Origin: an uncultured Verrucomicrobiota bacterium
GTDB taxonomy: Bacteria; Verrucomicrobiota; Verrucomicrobiia; Limisphaerales; UBA9464
NCBI GenBank assembly: GCA_903907995.1
Contig: CAIVQH010000023.1
Span: forward strand, 165,846 to 229,845
Direction: 5' to 3'
DNA: 64,000 nucleotides
Position 1 is the first letter of the stretch; each line of letters begins with the position of its first letter. The position numbers and the translations under genes were made by a program. Shown in pieces: positions 52,056 to 63,405 of the stretch. The notes beneath the pieces were generated by a model. It had not been told where the DNA came from, made no database searches, and was given only the letters and a program-made list of their open reading frames with translations.

Positions 52056-52514
52056 TCACTTCACCACGGGCTTGCCCGCTTCCTCCCAGGCCTTGATGCC
52101 ACCTTCCAGATTCCCTACGCGGGGGAAACCCAGCTCCCGCATCTGCTCGCAGGCCTTGGCGCTGCGACCGCCCACCGCGCAATACGTCAGGTAAAGTTTG
52201 TTTTTGGGCAGCTTCCCCAGTCCGGCGGCAAAGTCGGCGGATTTGAAATCCAGCAGCACCGCCCCTTGGATATGCCCCTTCGCATACTCCTCCGGCGTAC
52301 GGACATCGAGGATCACCGCGTTGGTATTGTGCAGGCGCACCTTGTCAAAGGAGTCGGGCGTGAGCTTGAAGAAAGGCGGACGCTGCATGGTTCCAATGCC
52401 CCCCGATTTTTGGGCCGGCTGGTTGGTTTTGACGGCGGGGGCCGGTTTGGCGGTGTCTTCTGCAAAGACCGGCGACAGAACGAGAACCGAGGCAAGAGCG
52501 AGGGCGTATTTCAT
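52056..52514 (-). CDS. Secreted rhodanese-like sulfurtransferase
   Basis: A 152-residue single rhodanese domain with a signal peptide (LALASVLVLSPVFA). AVILDVRTPEEYAKGHIQGAVLLD and the active loop LTYCAVGGRSAKAC hold the catalytic Cys. LEGGIKAWEEAGKPV is the family ending. The Lys/Pro/Ala-rich linker after the signal is disordered-looking. It probably handles sulfane sulfur in the periplasm. The ATG at 52514 is divergent from pta, 87 bases away. Confidence 0.9.
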   Translation of the reverse strand: MKYALALASVLVLSPVFAEDTAKPAPAVKTNQPAQKSGGIGTMQRPPFFKLTPDSFDKVRLHNTNAVILDVRTPEEYAKGHIQGAVLLDFKSADFAAGLGKLPKNKLYLTYCAVGGRSAKACEQMRELGFPRVGNLEGGIKAWEEAGKPVVK

Positions 52515-52601
52515 GGTGCGAACAAAGTGTGCCACAAATGAAGCGTGCCGGCGTGGCAAAGGCAATTGCAGTTTGGCTTCCCCTCCGTTAACACCACGGG
52601 C

Positions 52602-53657
52602 ATGAGGTTCATCGGCAGCGTCATCGACAAGCTCCAGCGCCATCCGAAGCGCATTGTCTTCCCGGAAGGCACCGAACCGCGCGTCCTGCAGGCCGCGCGG
52701 CAGTTCTATTCGCTGCGCCTCGGGGTGCCCATCCTGCTGGGCGACCGCGCGAAGGTGAAGGAGGCCGCCGCCGCCCTGAACGTCTCGGTCGAGGGCATCC
52801 GCATCATCAACCCGGAGGAAAGCCCTGATCTGGAAAGCTTTGTGAAGCGCTTCGAGCTGCTCCGGCGTGGCAAGGGCATCCAGGAGAAGGAGGCTCGCGA
52901 GGCCATGACCAAGGCGAACTACTTCGGCGCGATGATGGTCGCGATGCGCCAGGCCGACGGTCTCGTCTCGGGCACCAACGAGATTTCCGGCAGCGTGCTC
53001 CGGCCGCTCTTCCAGATCATCAAGGTCGCCCCCAAGACGACCACTGCCTCCTCCTGCATGGTGATGGAGGTCGAGGACACGCGCTTCGGTGAGAAGGGCG
53101 TGCTGTTCATGGGGGATTGCGGCGTCATCCCCGACCCCGATGTGGACCAGTTGGCCGACATCGCCATTTCGACCGCCCGGCTGGCCCGGCAGATCCTCGG
53201 CGTGAAGCCGAAAGTCGCCTTCCTCAGCTATTCGACCAAGGGCAGCGCCGCCCATCCGGGCGTGATGAAGGTCCGGGCCGCCACCGCGCTCGCCCAGCAG
53301 AAGGCCGCCGAGGCGATGATCGAGGCTGACTTCGACGGCGAACTCCAGGTGGACGCCGCGCTAATCCCGGAGATCGCGAGCCGCAAGCTCCCGGACAGCA
53401 AGGTCGCCGGCCAGGCCAATTGCCTCATCTTCCCCGACCTGAATTCCGGCAACATCGCCAGCAAGCTCATCCAACACGTGGCCCGGGCCAACGCCTACGG
53501 GCAGATCCTGCTCGGCCTCGACCGCCCGGCGGCCGACGTATCACGCGGCAGCAACTCCCACGACATCCTCGGTGTGGCCTCGATTGTGGCCCTTCAAAGC
53601 ATCGAATACCAAAAACTCTATCCCGGCTCCGGCGATACGCTGCCGGGCGATCTGTAA
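52602..53657 (+). CDS. pta: Phosphate acetyltransferase, catalytic domain only
   Basis: A 351-residue PTA/PTB enzyme converting acetyl-CoA and phosphate to acetyl phosphate. RIVFPEGTEPRVLQAA opens it; YFGAMMVAMRQADGLVSG, FMGDCGVIPDPDVDQLADIAI, FLSYSTKGSAAHPGV and VAGQANCLIFPDLNSGNIASKL are family blocks. The E. coli Pta has additional N-terminal domains; here these occur in a separate gene at 54060. The start ATG at 52602 is preferred. No ackA is in the window. Confidence 0.92.
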   Translation: MRFIGSVIDKLQRHPKRIVFPEGTEPRVLQAARQFYSLRLGVPILLGDRAKVKEAAAALNVSVEGIRIINPEESPDLESFVKRFELLRRGKGIQEKEAREAMTKANYFGAMMVAMRQADGLVSGTNEISGSVLRPLFQIIKVAPKTTTASSCMVMEVEDTRFGEKGVLFMGDCGVIPDPDVDQLADIAISTARLARQILGVKPKVAFLSYSTKGSAAHPGVMKVRAATALAQQKAAEAMIEADFDGELQVDAALIPEIASRKLPDSKVAGQANCLIFPDLNSGNIASKLIQHVARANAYGQILLGLDRPAADVSRGSNSHDILGVASIVALQSIEYQKLYPGSGDTLPGDL

Positions 53658-53664
53658 GCTCACC

Positions 53665-54006
53665 GTGCATATCCATCCCTCACATGCCCAATGGGCTGAG
53701 GTTGATCGCGTCGGCTTCCGCATGTTCCGAGCCGGCGCGGTAGTGTTGGCCCTCGGCATGGTGGGTTTTTTGGTGCCGGTCAGACTGCCAAGGACGGAGA
53801 CCGTTTTCCTGGCGAATATTCTCGGCCTTCAGGTTCCCGCCTGCATTTTGATTTTTATCGGCCTTCGTCACGCTCCCATTCATTTCCGCCGGCTGATCCG
53901 GCCGCTGTTCTGCGTCCTGACGGCCCTCCAGCTATGGTTGGCTTACGGCAGTTACACTAATGACCGCGAAGCCCATCGACTCGAGCTCGAAATGCAGAAA
54001 CGCTAG
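53665..54006 (+). CDS. Small membrane protein of unknown function
   Basis: A 113-residue protein with about three hydrophobic segments (VVLALGMVGFLVPVRL, LQVPACILIFIGLRHAP, LIRPLFCVLTALQLWLAYG). The GTG start at 53665 is 7 bases after pta and gives a short His-containing N-terminus; an ATG at 53722 would also be possible. Its role is unknown, but it sits between the two phosphotransacetylase-related genes. Confidence 0.6.
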   Translation: MHIHPSHAQWAEVDRVGFRMFRAGAVVLALGMVGFLVPVRLPRTETVFLANILGLQVPACILIFIGLRHAPIHFRRLIRPLFCVLTALQLWLAYGSYTNDREAHRLELEMQKR

Positions 54007-54059
54007 CCCCGCTCAACTTTTGCCTTTTTCCTTTTACCTTTTTCCTTCAGCCACCCGTC

Positions 54060-55154
54060 ATGCTGCTTAACTCCAACACCCCGCGCGTCTTCATTGCCGC
54101 CACGCGGCAGAACGACGGCAAGACCACGAACTCCCTCGGCTTGCTGGCCGCGCTCCAGCGCCGCTTTGGCCGCGTCGGCTACATCAAGCCGGTAGGCCAG
54201 CGTTTCGTGGAGATCGACGCCGAGAAGATCGACGAGGACTCGGTGCTCATGGACCGCGTCTTCAAGCTCAACTGTCCGCTGGTGGACATGAGCCCCATCG
54301 CGGTCGAGCCGGACTTCACGAAGCGTTACCTCCAGTCCTCCAATTTGGACGTGCTGGTGAAACGCATCCACAAGGCCTTTGACCGCGTGGCGTGGGAAAA
54401 GGAGTTCGTCCTCTGCGAAGGCACCGGCCACGCGGGCGTCGGCAGTGTGTTCGACCTGAGCAACGCCACCGTGGCGCGCGTGCTGGATGCCAAGGTGGTC
54501 ATCGTCACCCGGGGCGGCATCGGCCTGCCCATTGACGAGGTCGCGCTGAACACCGCCCTGTTCCAGAAGGAGGGCGTCGAGGTCATCGGCGTGATCCTCA
54601 ACAAGGTCATCCCCGAGAAGCTCGACTACATCACCGAGTTTGCCGAGAAGGGGCTGAAGCGGAAGGGGCTGAAACTGCTCGGCGTCGTGCCGCTGCAGCC
54701 GATCCTTTCCCGGCCCACGCTCGACCTCATCCGCGAGGAGCTGAAGGCCGAGGTGCTCAACCACTCGACGCAGATCCATAACATCGCCAGCCGCATCGTC
54801 ATCGGCGCGATGGGCGCGGTGCGCGCGGCGAAGCTCTTCAAGCCCGGTGTCGTGCTCATCACACCGGCGGATCGCGACGACATCCTGCGCGCCGCTTCCG
54901 AATACCTGGGCAACGGCGGGAACCTTGCGGGCATCGTGCTTTCCGACGACATCCCGCCTTCGGCGGCCACGCTGAAGCTGGCGAGCTCCCTGCCCTGCCC
55001 CGTCCTGCTCTCCAGCGACGACAGCTACCAGGTGGCCAGCAAGATCCACGACCTGATCGTGAAAATCCGGCCCGACGACACCGAGAAAATCCGCCTCGTG
55101 CAGGAGCTGATCGCGAAGCACGTGAAGCTGGACAAGATTCTCGAGGCGCTGTGA
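54060..55154 (+). CDS. BioD-like / DRTGG-domain protein (phosphotransacetylase N-terminal region)
   Basis: A 364-residue protein. The P-loop region VFIAATRQNDGKTTNSLG gives a dethiobiotin-synthase-like NTPase fold; FVLCEGTGHAGVGSVFDLSNA and VIGVILNKVIPEK are BioD/CobQ-type blocks. The C-terminal part (from about 215, RPTLDLIREELKAEVLN...GVVLITPADRDDILRAA) is a DRTGG domain. Together these equal the regulatory N-terminal region of long Pta enzymes. Encoding it separately near pta suggests a two-subunit arrangement. No enzyme activity is assigned. Confidence 0.88.
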   Translation: MLLNSNTPRVFIAATRQNDGKTTNSLGLLAALQRRFGRVGYIKPVGQRFVEIDAEKIDEDSVLMDRVFKLNCPLVDMSPIAVEPDFTKRYLQSSNLDVLVKRIHKAFDRVAWEKEFVLCEGTGHAGVGSVFDLSNATVARVLDAKVVIVTRGGIGLPIDEVALNTALFQKEGVEVIGVILNKVIPEKLDYITEFAEKGLKRKGLKLLGVVPLQPILSRPTLDLIREELKAEVLNHSTQIHNIASRIVIGAMGAVRAAKLFKPGVVLITPADRDDILRAASEYLGNGGNLAGIVLSDDIPPSAATLKLASSLPCPVLLSSDDSYQVASKIHDLIVKIRPDDTEKIRLVQELIAKHVKLDKILEAL

Positions 55155-55809
55155 GGGGCGAAGCGGGGCGCGGCTGTGTCCATAGGACCAGCCGCAGCAA
55201 CGGGATTCGTTTCGAAAGCGTCTAATTCGCCGAAACCGCATCCGGCCAGCGTAAATGCTGCGGGTGGGCGTTGCCACACCCGCGCCCCGAAGCTGATATC
55301 GGATGCAATCGAAGGCCTTCGACGCTCGCGCGCTCCCTTCCCCCTCATCCTAACCTTCTCCCTGGGGGAGAAGGGACAGCCGGGCGGCTTTACCAGTTCT
55401 CTGACGGCGCATCCGGCAACTCCAGCGCCGGGCTTTAGCCAATAGGCGGGCGACGATGCCACGCAATCCCATGAATCTCCAACGTATCGGTTAAGCCGCA
55501 GCGCTGTAAGCGCGTTTGAATGATGCCTGGGGTGGAGCGAACACAGTGAGCGAAGCCCCAGGGATAAGCCTCTTTGAATCGGTGTGAGGGCTGAAGGCCT
55601 GATTCAAGGCGCGATCGCTCTCGGACGCGCTTACAGCGCTCGACCGCTTTGGCCAGCCACCTGGGGCTGCGCTCGCAAAGCTCGCTCCACCCCAGGCATT
55701 ATTCGGACCGGCTTTCAGCCCCGCGAAAAATGGCTTCCCTCCAACCTCCTCCCTCAAAACGGTTCCCTTGCAACAAGCCGCTTTCCGACCACCAGATTCC
55801 AACCCCACC
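55155..55809. repeat. 655-base repeat-rich gap
   Basis: No gene seen. A hairpin CCTTCTCCCTGGGGGAGAAGG at 55354-55375 is related to the one at 30959. Then two interlaced inverted repeats: A arms 55500-55514 (AGCGCTGTAAGCGCG) and 55625-55640, and B arms 55525-55562 (GCCTGGGGTGGAGCG...) and 55660-55697. B reads as CCCCAGG-type termini around GCTCGCTCC. Such elements occur in many copies in related genomes by memory, which could be tested by search. Confidence 0.7.
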
Positions 55810-56496
55810 CTACTCCGCCACCGGCCGCTTTGCGGGTTTCGGCTGGCGGGCGAAGGCGTGCCATTTGCCACCCCACTCGTACACCTGCAGGCCGAAAAAG
55901 GTCTTCTTGTAGTCCATCGGCGAGGACTCCAGCAGGGCGTAGCCGGGATAGTACAACCGGCAGCCCTGTTCCTTCGCCCACCGCATCTCGCTCAGCATCG
56001 TAAAGATGCCCAGCCCGCGCCGGGATTCCTGCGGATCAAAAATACAGTACAGGCTGGCGACCGAATTCACCCCGCGCGCCAGATAGCTCGCCGCCACCAG
56101 CCGGTCCTTCAGGTACACACCAAATTCCATGGCCGGCACCGGATTCGTGCTGGGCGACGGCCCCAGGAAATCCTCCAGGTCGCGGGGGATGCTGTCGCTG
56201 AAGCGGATCTTGTGGCGGTTGAACAACTCCCGCCGCTCGTCGTCGATCACCGCCGGACGGATGCGCACTTCGAGATCCTGATTGCGGCGCAACGTACGGC
56301 GCTGACTGTCGGAAGGCCGGAAGTGGTTCAGCCGCAGGCGCAAGTGCTGGAGCGGCGCGAGCCGCCCCCCCCACTCGATGTAGGCCCGCCGGAAGAAAAC
56401 CGGCCCCAGATACCACCACCCCGCCGCCCAAAGATCGTCCATCTGGCCCGGGGGGATGGACCAGCTGATGAACGTGTCTTCCAGCGGCAGCCGCAT
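55810..56496 (-). CDS. Arginyl/leucyl-tRNA-protein transferase-like protein lacking the N-terminal cysteines
   Basis: A 228-residue member of the ATE/Bpt fold. LNHFRPSDSQRRTLRRNQDLEVRIRPAVIDDERRELFNRH and SLYCIFDPQESRRGLGIFTMLSEMRWAKEQGCRLYYPGYA, then YKKTFFG and YEWGGKWH, match the family, which transfers Arg or Leu from tRNA to protein N-termini. The Cys-rich N-terminal motif (CPxC...C) is missing: the equivalent region reads FFRRAYIEWGGRLAPLQHLRLRL. It may be a divergent or altered-function member. ATG 56532 is an alternative start. Confidence 0.75.
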   Translation of the reverse strand: MRLPLEDTFISWSIPPGQMDDLWAAGWWYLGPVFFRRAYIEWGGRLAPLQHLRLRLNHFRPSDSQRRTLRRNQDLEVRIRPAVIDDERRELFNRHKIRFSDSIPRDLEDFLGPSPSTNPVPAMEFGVYLKDRLVAASYLARGVNSVASLYCIFDPQESRRGLGIFTMLSEMRWAKEQGCRLYYPGYALLESSPMDYKKTFFGLQVYEWGGKWHAFARQPKPAKRPVAE

Positions 56497-56873
56497 GGGC
56501 CTCAACAAGCCGGTGGATGCCCGGCGAGTCAACCCCGAACCGGTAAGCCGAACGCATTAGGGCCTTTGCAAGATTGCCTCAGCGCAAGGGACAGCTGCTG
56601 GCAGCCCGTTCCAAAGCCACGCCCTCGTAGCAGCCGAGGTGACGAGGCTCATTCTAGATTTGGGCAAACTGCACTGTCACCGGGATGAAAACGAAAAGTT
56701 AGAGCCTCCTTACGTCGTCTACTACCAGGAGGTGGCTATAGCCTCAGCGCTAGGAAACGCCGAGAGGCTCGGTTCCCAAGATGCTACCGGCATCTTGCAG
56801 GAAGGGGGCACGGACGGATGGGTGCGGGCTCTCCCGCCATCATCTTAGACACGCAGCCTAAGAACGGTATTAT
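56497..56873. repeat. Gap with an inverted repeat of GTAGCAGCCGAGGTGACGAG type
   Basis: Arms 56626-56650 and 56702-56725 are near-complementary (GTAGCAGCCGAGG... against its diverged complement GAGCCTCCTTACGTCGTC). A short frame (56639-56848) overlaps the arms and is judged non-coding. The rest has no features recognised; the uvrB stop is at 56874. Confidence 0.6.
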
Positions 56874-58931
<2,058 letters not shown>

Positions 58932-58990
58932 CCCCCGAACTTAAGGGGGAGATGGCGGCGGGCGCAAAGAAAGCTGCGCCTCCTCCGGAA

Positions 58991-59216
58991 GGAGACAGGA
59001 GACAGGAGGGACCGCGTCCGGAGTCAGGAGATAGGTTTTGGATGAACCACAAAGGAACAAAGGGGAGGCAACAAGCTCCGAGTTAAGTCGCGCCTTTGAC
59101 CTTCCAAAGTAGGACGGCGCGGCCCGCCCGTCCTCTGACTCTTCTTCTGCGTCGGGGATGGCTTGCGTCGCAGAAAGACAATTATGGAGGACGGGCGGGA
59201 CGCACCGTCCTACTTG
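58991..59216. repeat. Repeats upstream of uvrB: GAGACAG tandem units and a GTAGGACGG inverted repeat
   Basis: GAGACAG-type units occupy 58991-59033. A large inverted repeat follows with arms 59107-59134 (AAGTAGGACGGCGCGGCCCG) and 59188-59215, and inner arms CTTCTTCTGCGTC / GCGTCGCAGAAAG. The unit GTAGGACGG also occurs at 29401 and 30096. Confidence 0.7.
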
Positions 59217-59229
59217 AGAGTCATGCAGC

Positions 59230-61056
59230 TCACCGGGACGGCTCGATCTTTTGCCGTCCCACCCAGGCTTTCATGCGCGGTTCGAGGACGTCGAGGGGCA
59301 GTGCGCCGTGGCCGAGGACTTCGTCGTGGAAGGCGCGCTCGTCAAAGCGGTCGCCCAATTCCTTCGCGGCGTAGGCCCGCAGTTCCTTGAGCTTCAGTTC
59401 CCCGACCTTGTACGCCAGCGCCTGGCCGGGCCAGACGATGTAGCGGTCCACCTCCACGGTGATGTCGTGCTCGCTCTTGCCCGCATTGGCCAGGAAGAAA
59501 TCGATCGCCTGCTGACGGGTCCAGCCCATGGAGTGCATGCCGGTGTCCACGACCAGCCGGACCGCCCGCCACATCTCATACGTGAGCTGGCCGAACTTGC
59601 TGTAGGGGTCCTGGTAGAGCCCGAGTTCCTCGCCGAGGCTTTCCGAGTACAGCCCCCAGCCTTCCACGAAGGCGGTGGTCTCGGCGTGCTTCTGGAATTC
59701 CGGGATGCCTTCCAGCTCCTGCGCGATGGCGATCTGCAGGTGATGGCCCGGCACCGATTCGTGCAGCGTGAGCGCCTCCATTTCCCATTTTGGCCGTGTG
59801 TTCAGCGCATAGGTATTGGCGAAGAACACTCCCGGCCGGCCGAAGGACGACGCGCCCGGCTGGTAATACGCCGTCGTCTGCGAGCGCTCCGCGTAGCTCG
59901 GTACCGGCGACACGCCGTAGGGCAGCCGGGGCAGCTTGCCAAAGACCTTGGGCAACTGGCCGTCGATGCGCTTCGCAATGTCCCGGTAACCGGCAAGCAG
60001 CTCCGTCGGCCGGTCGTAGAAGAAGTCCTTGTTCGTCCGCAGATTCAGGAAGAAGTCCGGCAGACTGCCCTTAAAGCCCGTGGTGCCCTTGATGCGCTCC
60101 ATCTCGGCGCGGATGCGCTTCACCTCGGACAGGCCCAGCTCGTGAATCTGCGCCGGCGTCAGCTCGGTGGTGGTAAAGTTCTTGGTGCGAAAGGCATACC
60201 ACGCCGTCCCATCGGGCAGCGACGAGCAGGCAATATTCTCCCGGGCCTTGGGCACATACTCCTCGGTCAGGAAGCGGTGCAGCTCGCGGAACTTCGGATA
60301 GACCACGTTGGTGATCGCCGCGAGCGCCCGGCCTTGCAGGTCCGCTTTCTCCGCGTCACTGAACTCGCGGGGCATTTCCCGGAAGGGCCGGTACAGGGCG
60401 CTCTGGTGCGGATCATCCGGCAGCTGGTTCAGCACCTGTTGCGGCACGTCGCGCAGCGTGATTTTGGGTGGGGTAATTCCCTTGGCCAGACCCTCGCGCA
60501 GCAGGGCGAGGGTCTGATCCGTCAGCACGCCCACGCCATTGAGGCGGGCAATCATGTCCTCAAACTGGCTGCGCTTGGTCGCAGGCATCAGGCTGAGGGT
60601 CTCGGCCACGCTCTGCTGGATGCCGCCCATCTGGTTGATGGGCATCAGTTCATCCGGGAAACGCCGGCCTTCCTGCGCGCGGTTCAACAGCCGGCGGAAG
60701 AGGTCGTAGGCAAGCTGGTCGGTGTCGTTCAACCCGGCGCGGTCGATGGAATCCAGCACGCGCAGCGGCCGCACCAGCTCGGCCTTGCGCCGTTCGATGG
60801 CGGCACGGGAAGTGTCGCCCCAGCGCGCATTCTGTCCCGCATAGCCCACGTAGGTCGCCGTCTCCGGCGACTCGATCATCTGGTAGCGCCAGTCGAGGTC
60901 GAAGAGCTGATGCAGGCGGGCGGCGTCATTCGTCTGGCCCTTGGCGGCGGTGATGGCTTCGTAGGCGGCAGTGAATTCCTGCGGACTGACCGGCCCGGCC
61001 GCCCGGGCGAACGAAACCGTAACCAGCAACAGCAGGGCGAACCACGCGCATTTCAT
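59230..61056 (-). CDS. Secreted DUF885 family protein
   Basis: A 608-residue exported protein; the ATG at 61056 gives the signal peptide (FALLLLVTVSFARA). The C-terminal half has LHESVPGHHLQIAIA (the zinc-binding HESxxGHH-type site of DUF885), ETTAFVEGWGLYSESLG (second metal Glu region) and GMHSMGWTRQQAIDFF, matching this family of probable metallopeptidases related to M3/M32-like folds. Substrate unknown. Monocistronic, with repeats upstream. Confidence 0.87.
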   Translation of the reverse strand: MKCAWFALLLLVTVSFARAAGPVSPQEFTAAYEAITAAKGQTNDAARLHQLFDLDWRYQMIESPETATYVGYAGQNARWGDTSRAAIERRKAELVRPLRVLDSIDRAGLNDTDQLAYDLFRRLLNRAQEGRRFPDELMPINQMGGIQQSVAETLSLMPATKRSQFEDMIARLNGVGVLTDQTLALLREGLAKGITPPKITLRDVPQQVLNQLPDDPHQSALYRPFREMPREFSDAEKADLQGRALAAITNVVYPKFRELHRFLTEEYVPKARENIACSSLPDGTAWYAFRTKNFTTTELTPAQIHELGLSEVKRIRAEMERIKGTTGFKGSLPDFFLNLRTNKDFFYDRPTELLAGYRDIAKRIDGQLPKVFGKLPRLPYGVSPVPSYAERSQTTAYYQPGASSFGRPGVFFANTYALNTRPKWEMEALTLHESVPGHHLQIAIAQELEGIPEFQKHAETTAFVEGWGLYSESLGEELGLYQDPYSKFGQLTYEMWRAVRLVVDTGMHSMGWTRQQAIDFFLANAGKSEHDITVEVDRYIVWPGQALAYKVGELKLKELRAYAAKELGDRFDERAFHDEVLGHGALPLDVLEPRMKAWVGRQKIEPSR

Positions 61057-61116
61057 ACCGCCAAGGAAGCGGGGAAGGCGCTGACTGGTCAAGACGGGGA
61101 GTGCGGGCCGTGCAAA

Positions 61117-61239
61117 AACTCCAAGAACCAAGCGCCAAACTCCAATGAAACACCAAGGTCCAAGCTCCAAAAGTTTCGGCGTGGTTGAGACTTGGAGATT
61201 TAAGCTTCTCTGGTGCTTGGAGGTTGAGTTTTGGTACTT
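61117..61239. repeat. Inverted repeat of CCAAGCTCCAA units
   Basis: Arms 61117-61174 (AACTCCAAGAACCAAGCG...) and 61189-61239 (GACTTGGAGATTTAAGCT...) are diverged complements, located between accC and the DUF885 gene on the minus strand. Confidence 0.6.
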
Positions 61240-61288
61240 CGCCGCCGCACCGGGTCGTAGACCGGCGCTCCACCCGCCGCAGCGCGAC

Positions 61289-62674
61289 TCAGGCCGTTTC
61301 CTGGATCAGTTCGCGGCGCGCACCCGTTAGCAGGCGTTCGACGAAGTTGGTCGTATATTGTCCACGACGGAAGTCGGGGTCCTGCAGGATCGCCTGGGAG
61401 AACGGGATCGTCGTCTTCACGCCGGTGATCATGTACTCGCTCAGGGCGCGGCCCATCTTGTCCATGGCGTCGGTGCGATCCTTGCCGTAGGTGATGAGCT
61501 TGCCGATCATCGAGTCGTAGTAGGGCGGGATCGTGTAGCCGGCGTAGGCGTGGGAATCCACGCGGACACCGCGGCCGCCGGGGGCGTAATACATCTCGAT
61601 GCGCCCGGGGCTGGGCCGGAAATCATCGAACGGATTCTCCGCATTAATGCGGGCCTCGATGGCGTGGCCCTTGAAATGGACGTCGCCCTGGCTGATGGAG
61701 AGCTTCTCGCCCGCCGCGACCAGGATCTGCTGCTTGATGAGATCCACCCCGGTGACCTCCTCGGTGATGGGATGCTCGACCTGGATGCGCTTGTTGACCT
61801 CCAGGAAGTAGTAGTTCCCGGCGTCATCCACGATGAACTCGACCGTGCCGGCGTTGGTGTAGCCGGCCACCTCGGCAATCCGCAGCGCGGCCTTGCCCAT
61901 CTTTTTGCGGTGGTCCTTGAACTCCTTCCGCTCGAACAGCGGCGACGGCGTTTCCTCGATGAGCTTCTGGTTCCGGCGCTGGATCGAGCAGTCGCGCTCG
62001 CCCAGGTGAATGATGTTGCCCTTGGTGTCGCCGAGGATCTGGAACTCGATGTGGTGCGGGTTCTCGATGAACTTCTCGATGTACACCCCGCTGTTGCCGA
62101 AGGCCTTTTCCGCTTCGGTACGGGCGGTATGGTAGCCCTTGACCAGCGAAACGTCGTTATGGGCGGCCCGCATGCCGCGGCCACCGCCACCGGCCACCGC
62201 CTTGATCATGACCGGGTAGCCAATGCGTTTGGCTACTGTGAGGGCCTCCTGCTCCGTTTCGACCAGACCTTCGGAGCCCGGCGGCGTAAGCACGCCGGCC
62301 TTCTTGGCGAGGTTGCGGCTGCTGGACTTGTCGTGCAGCGCGTTCATCGCTGCCGAACGCGGCCCGATGAAGCGGATGTTGCAGCTTTCGCAGACGTCGG
62401 CGAAGTGGGCGTTTTCGCTCAGGAAGCCATAACCGGGATGGATGGCATCCACGTCCGCGATTTCGGCGGCGGAGATGAGGCGGTCGATCCGGAGGTAGCT
62501 GTCGGTGCTGGGACCTTCGCCGATGCAGATGGCCTCGTCGGCGACCTGCACGTGCATGGAACTCGCGTCGGCCTTGGAATAGACGGCCACCGTCTTGATG
62601 TTGAGCTCGCGGCAGGTGCGGATGACCCGCATGGCGATCTCACCTCGATTGGCGACCAGGATTTTCTCGAACAT
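61289..62674 (-). CDS. accC: Acetyl-CoA carboxylase, biotin carboxylase subunit
   Basis: A 461-residue ATP-grasp enzyme that carboxylates biotin on AccB, the first step of fatty-acid synthesis. [44 protein letters not shown] and [27 protein letters not shown] are complete. Its start is 66 bases after accB. The Lys within NKR replaces the usual NTR of family members at this site, a small difference to note. Confidence 0.96.
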   Translation of the reverse strand: MFEKILVANRGEIAMRVIRTCRELNIKTVAVYSKADASSMHVQVADEAICIGEGPSTDSYLRIDRLISAAEIADVDAIHPGYGFLSENAHFADVCESCNIRFIGPRSAAMNALHDKSSSRNLAKKAGVLTPPGSEGLVETEQEALTVAKRIGYPVMIKAVAGGGGRGMRAAHNDVSLVKGYHTARTEAEKAFGNSGVYIEKFIENPHHIEFQILGDTKGNIIHLGERDCSIQRRNQKLIEETPSPLFERKEFKDHRKKMGKAALRIAEVAGYTNAGTVEFIVDDAGNYYFLEVNKRIQVEHPITEEVTGVDLIKQQILVAAGEKLSISQGDVHFKGHAIEARINAENPFDDFRPSPGRIEMYYAPGGRGVRVDSHAYAGYTIPPYYDSMIGKLITYGKDRTDAMDKMGRALSEYMITGVKTTIPFSQAILQDPDFRRGQYTTNFVERLLTGARRELIQETA

Positions 62675-62740
62675 GGATAGGTAAATTGGATTCCCCGTCT
62701 CCCACCAAAGGCGGAAGCCGGGCGATCCCTGCTGCGGGAA

Positions 62741-63214
62741 TCAGATCGGCCGGACCCGAAAGAGCGGCTGACCGAACTCGACGGGCTTGGCGTTTTCGGC
62801 CAGCACCTCGGTGATGATGCCCCGGGTCTCGGCCTTGATCTCGTTCATCACCTTCATCGCCTCGATGATGCAGACGACCGTATCGGGGCCGACTTCGGAG
62901 CCCACCTCGACATAGGAGGCCGAATCGGGTGAGGGCGACCGGTACAGCGTGCCGATCATGGGGGACTTGATCTCGGCATCCCCGGCCGCGGCAGCCACCG
63001 GAGGCGGAGCCGAATGGGTCGGCCCGGCGGCAGACCGGGACAGGGTCGAATAGGCAGTCAGTTCAGGATCATCCACCGGGGTCACCGCCGGCTGGCTCGT
63101 TCCCCCGATGGGGCGCTTGAGCTTGATCTTGAAATCCTTCTCCTCGAGTTCGAACTCCGAGAGGGAGTTCTTCTTCATCAGGTCGATGATGGCCTTAATC
63201 TCTTTCAGATCCAC
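62741..63214 (-). CDS. accB: Acetyl-CoA carboxylase biotin carboxyl carrier protein
   Basis: A 157-residue BCCP. The N-terminal oligomer domain (DLKEIKAIIDLMKKNSLSEFELEEKDFKIKLKR) is followed by an Ala/Pro linker and the biotinyl domain with VCIIEAMKVMNEIKAE, biotinylated on the Lys of AMKV. It ends GQPLFRVRPI. Standard partner of AccC directly downstream. Confidence 0.97.
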   Translation of the reverse strand: MDLKEIKAIIDLMKKNSLSEFELEEKDFKIKLKRPIGGTSQPAVTPVDDPELTAYSTLSRSAAGPTHSAPPPVAAAAGDAEIKSPMIGTLYRSPSPDSASYVEVGSEVGPDTVVCIIEAMKVMNEIKAETRGIITEVLAENAKPVEFGQPLFRVRPI

Positions 63215-63269
63215 GTCGGGCTCCGGGGTGGACCGCTGGGATGGCGGTCGGTTAAAGTCGTTTTCAGGA

Positions 63270-63306
63270 AATAAAAAGAGCAGATGCTCAAAAGTGGCTT
63301 CTGCTC
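63270..63306 (-). terminator. Possible terminator between aroQ and accB
   Basis: On the minus strand, stem GAGCAGA (63300-63306) pairs with TCTGCTC (63278-63284) with two further G-C pairs inside, then TTTTTATTT. It would separate aroQ from accBC or act as an attenuator ahead of accB. Confidence 0.65.
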
Positions 63307-63405
63307 ATGCGTGTCACAGGGCCGGCACACTAGGAATCGGTTGGGGGGAGGTCAAGTCACATCGCAGGCCACAAAAGGCATGTCAAACTCGGCAAAAACC
63401 AAGGT

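Noticed and set aside
56639..56848. Open frame of 69 codons downstream of uvrB
   Set aside because: It overlaps both arms of an inverted repeat and shows no protein family features.
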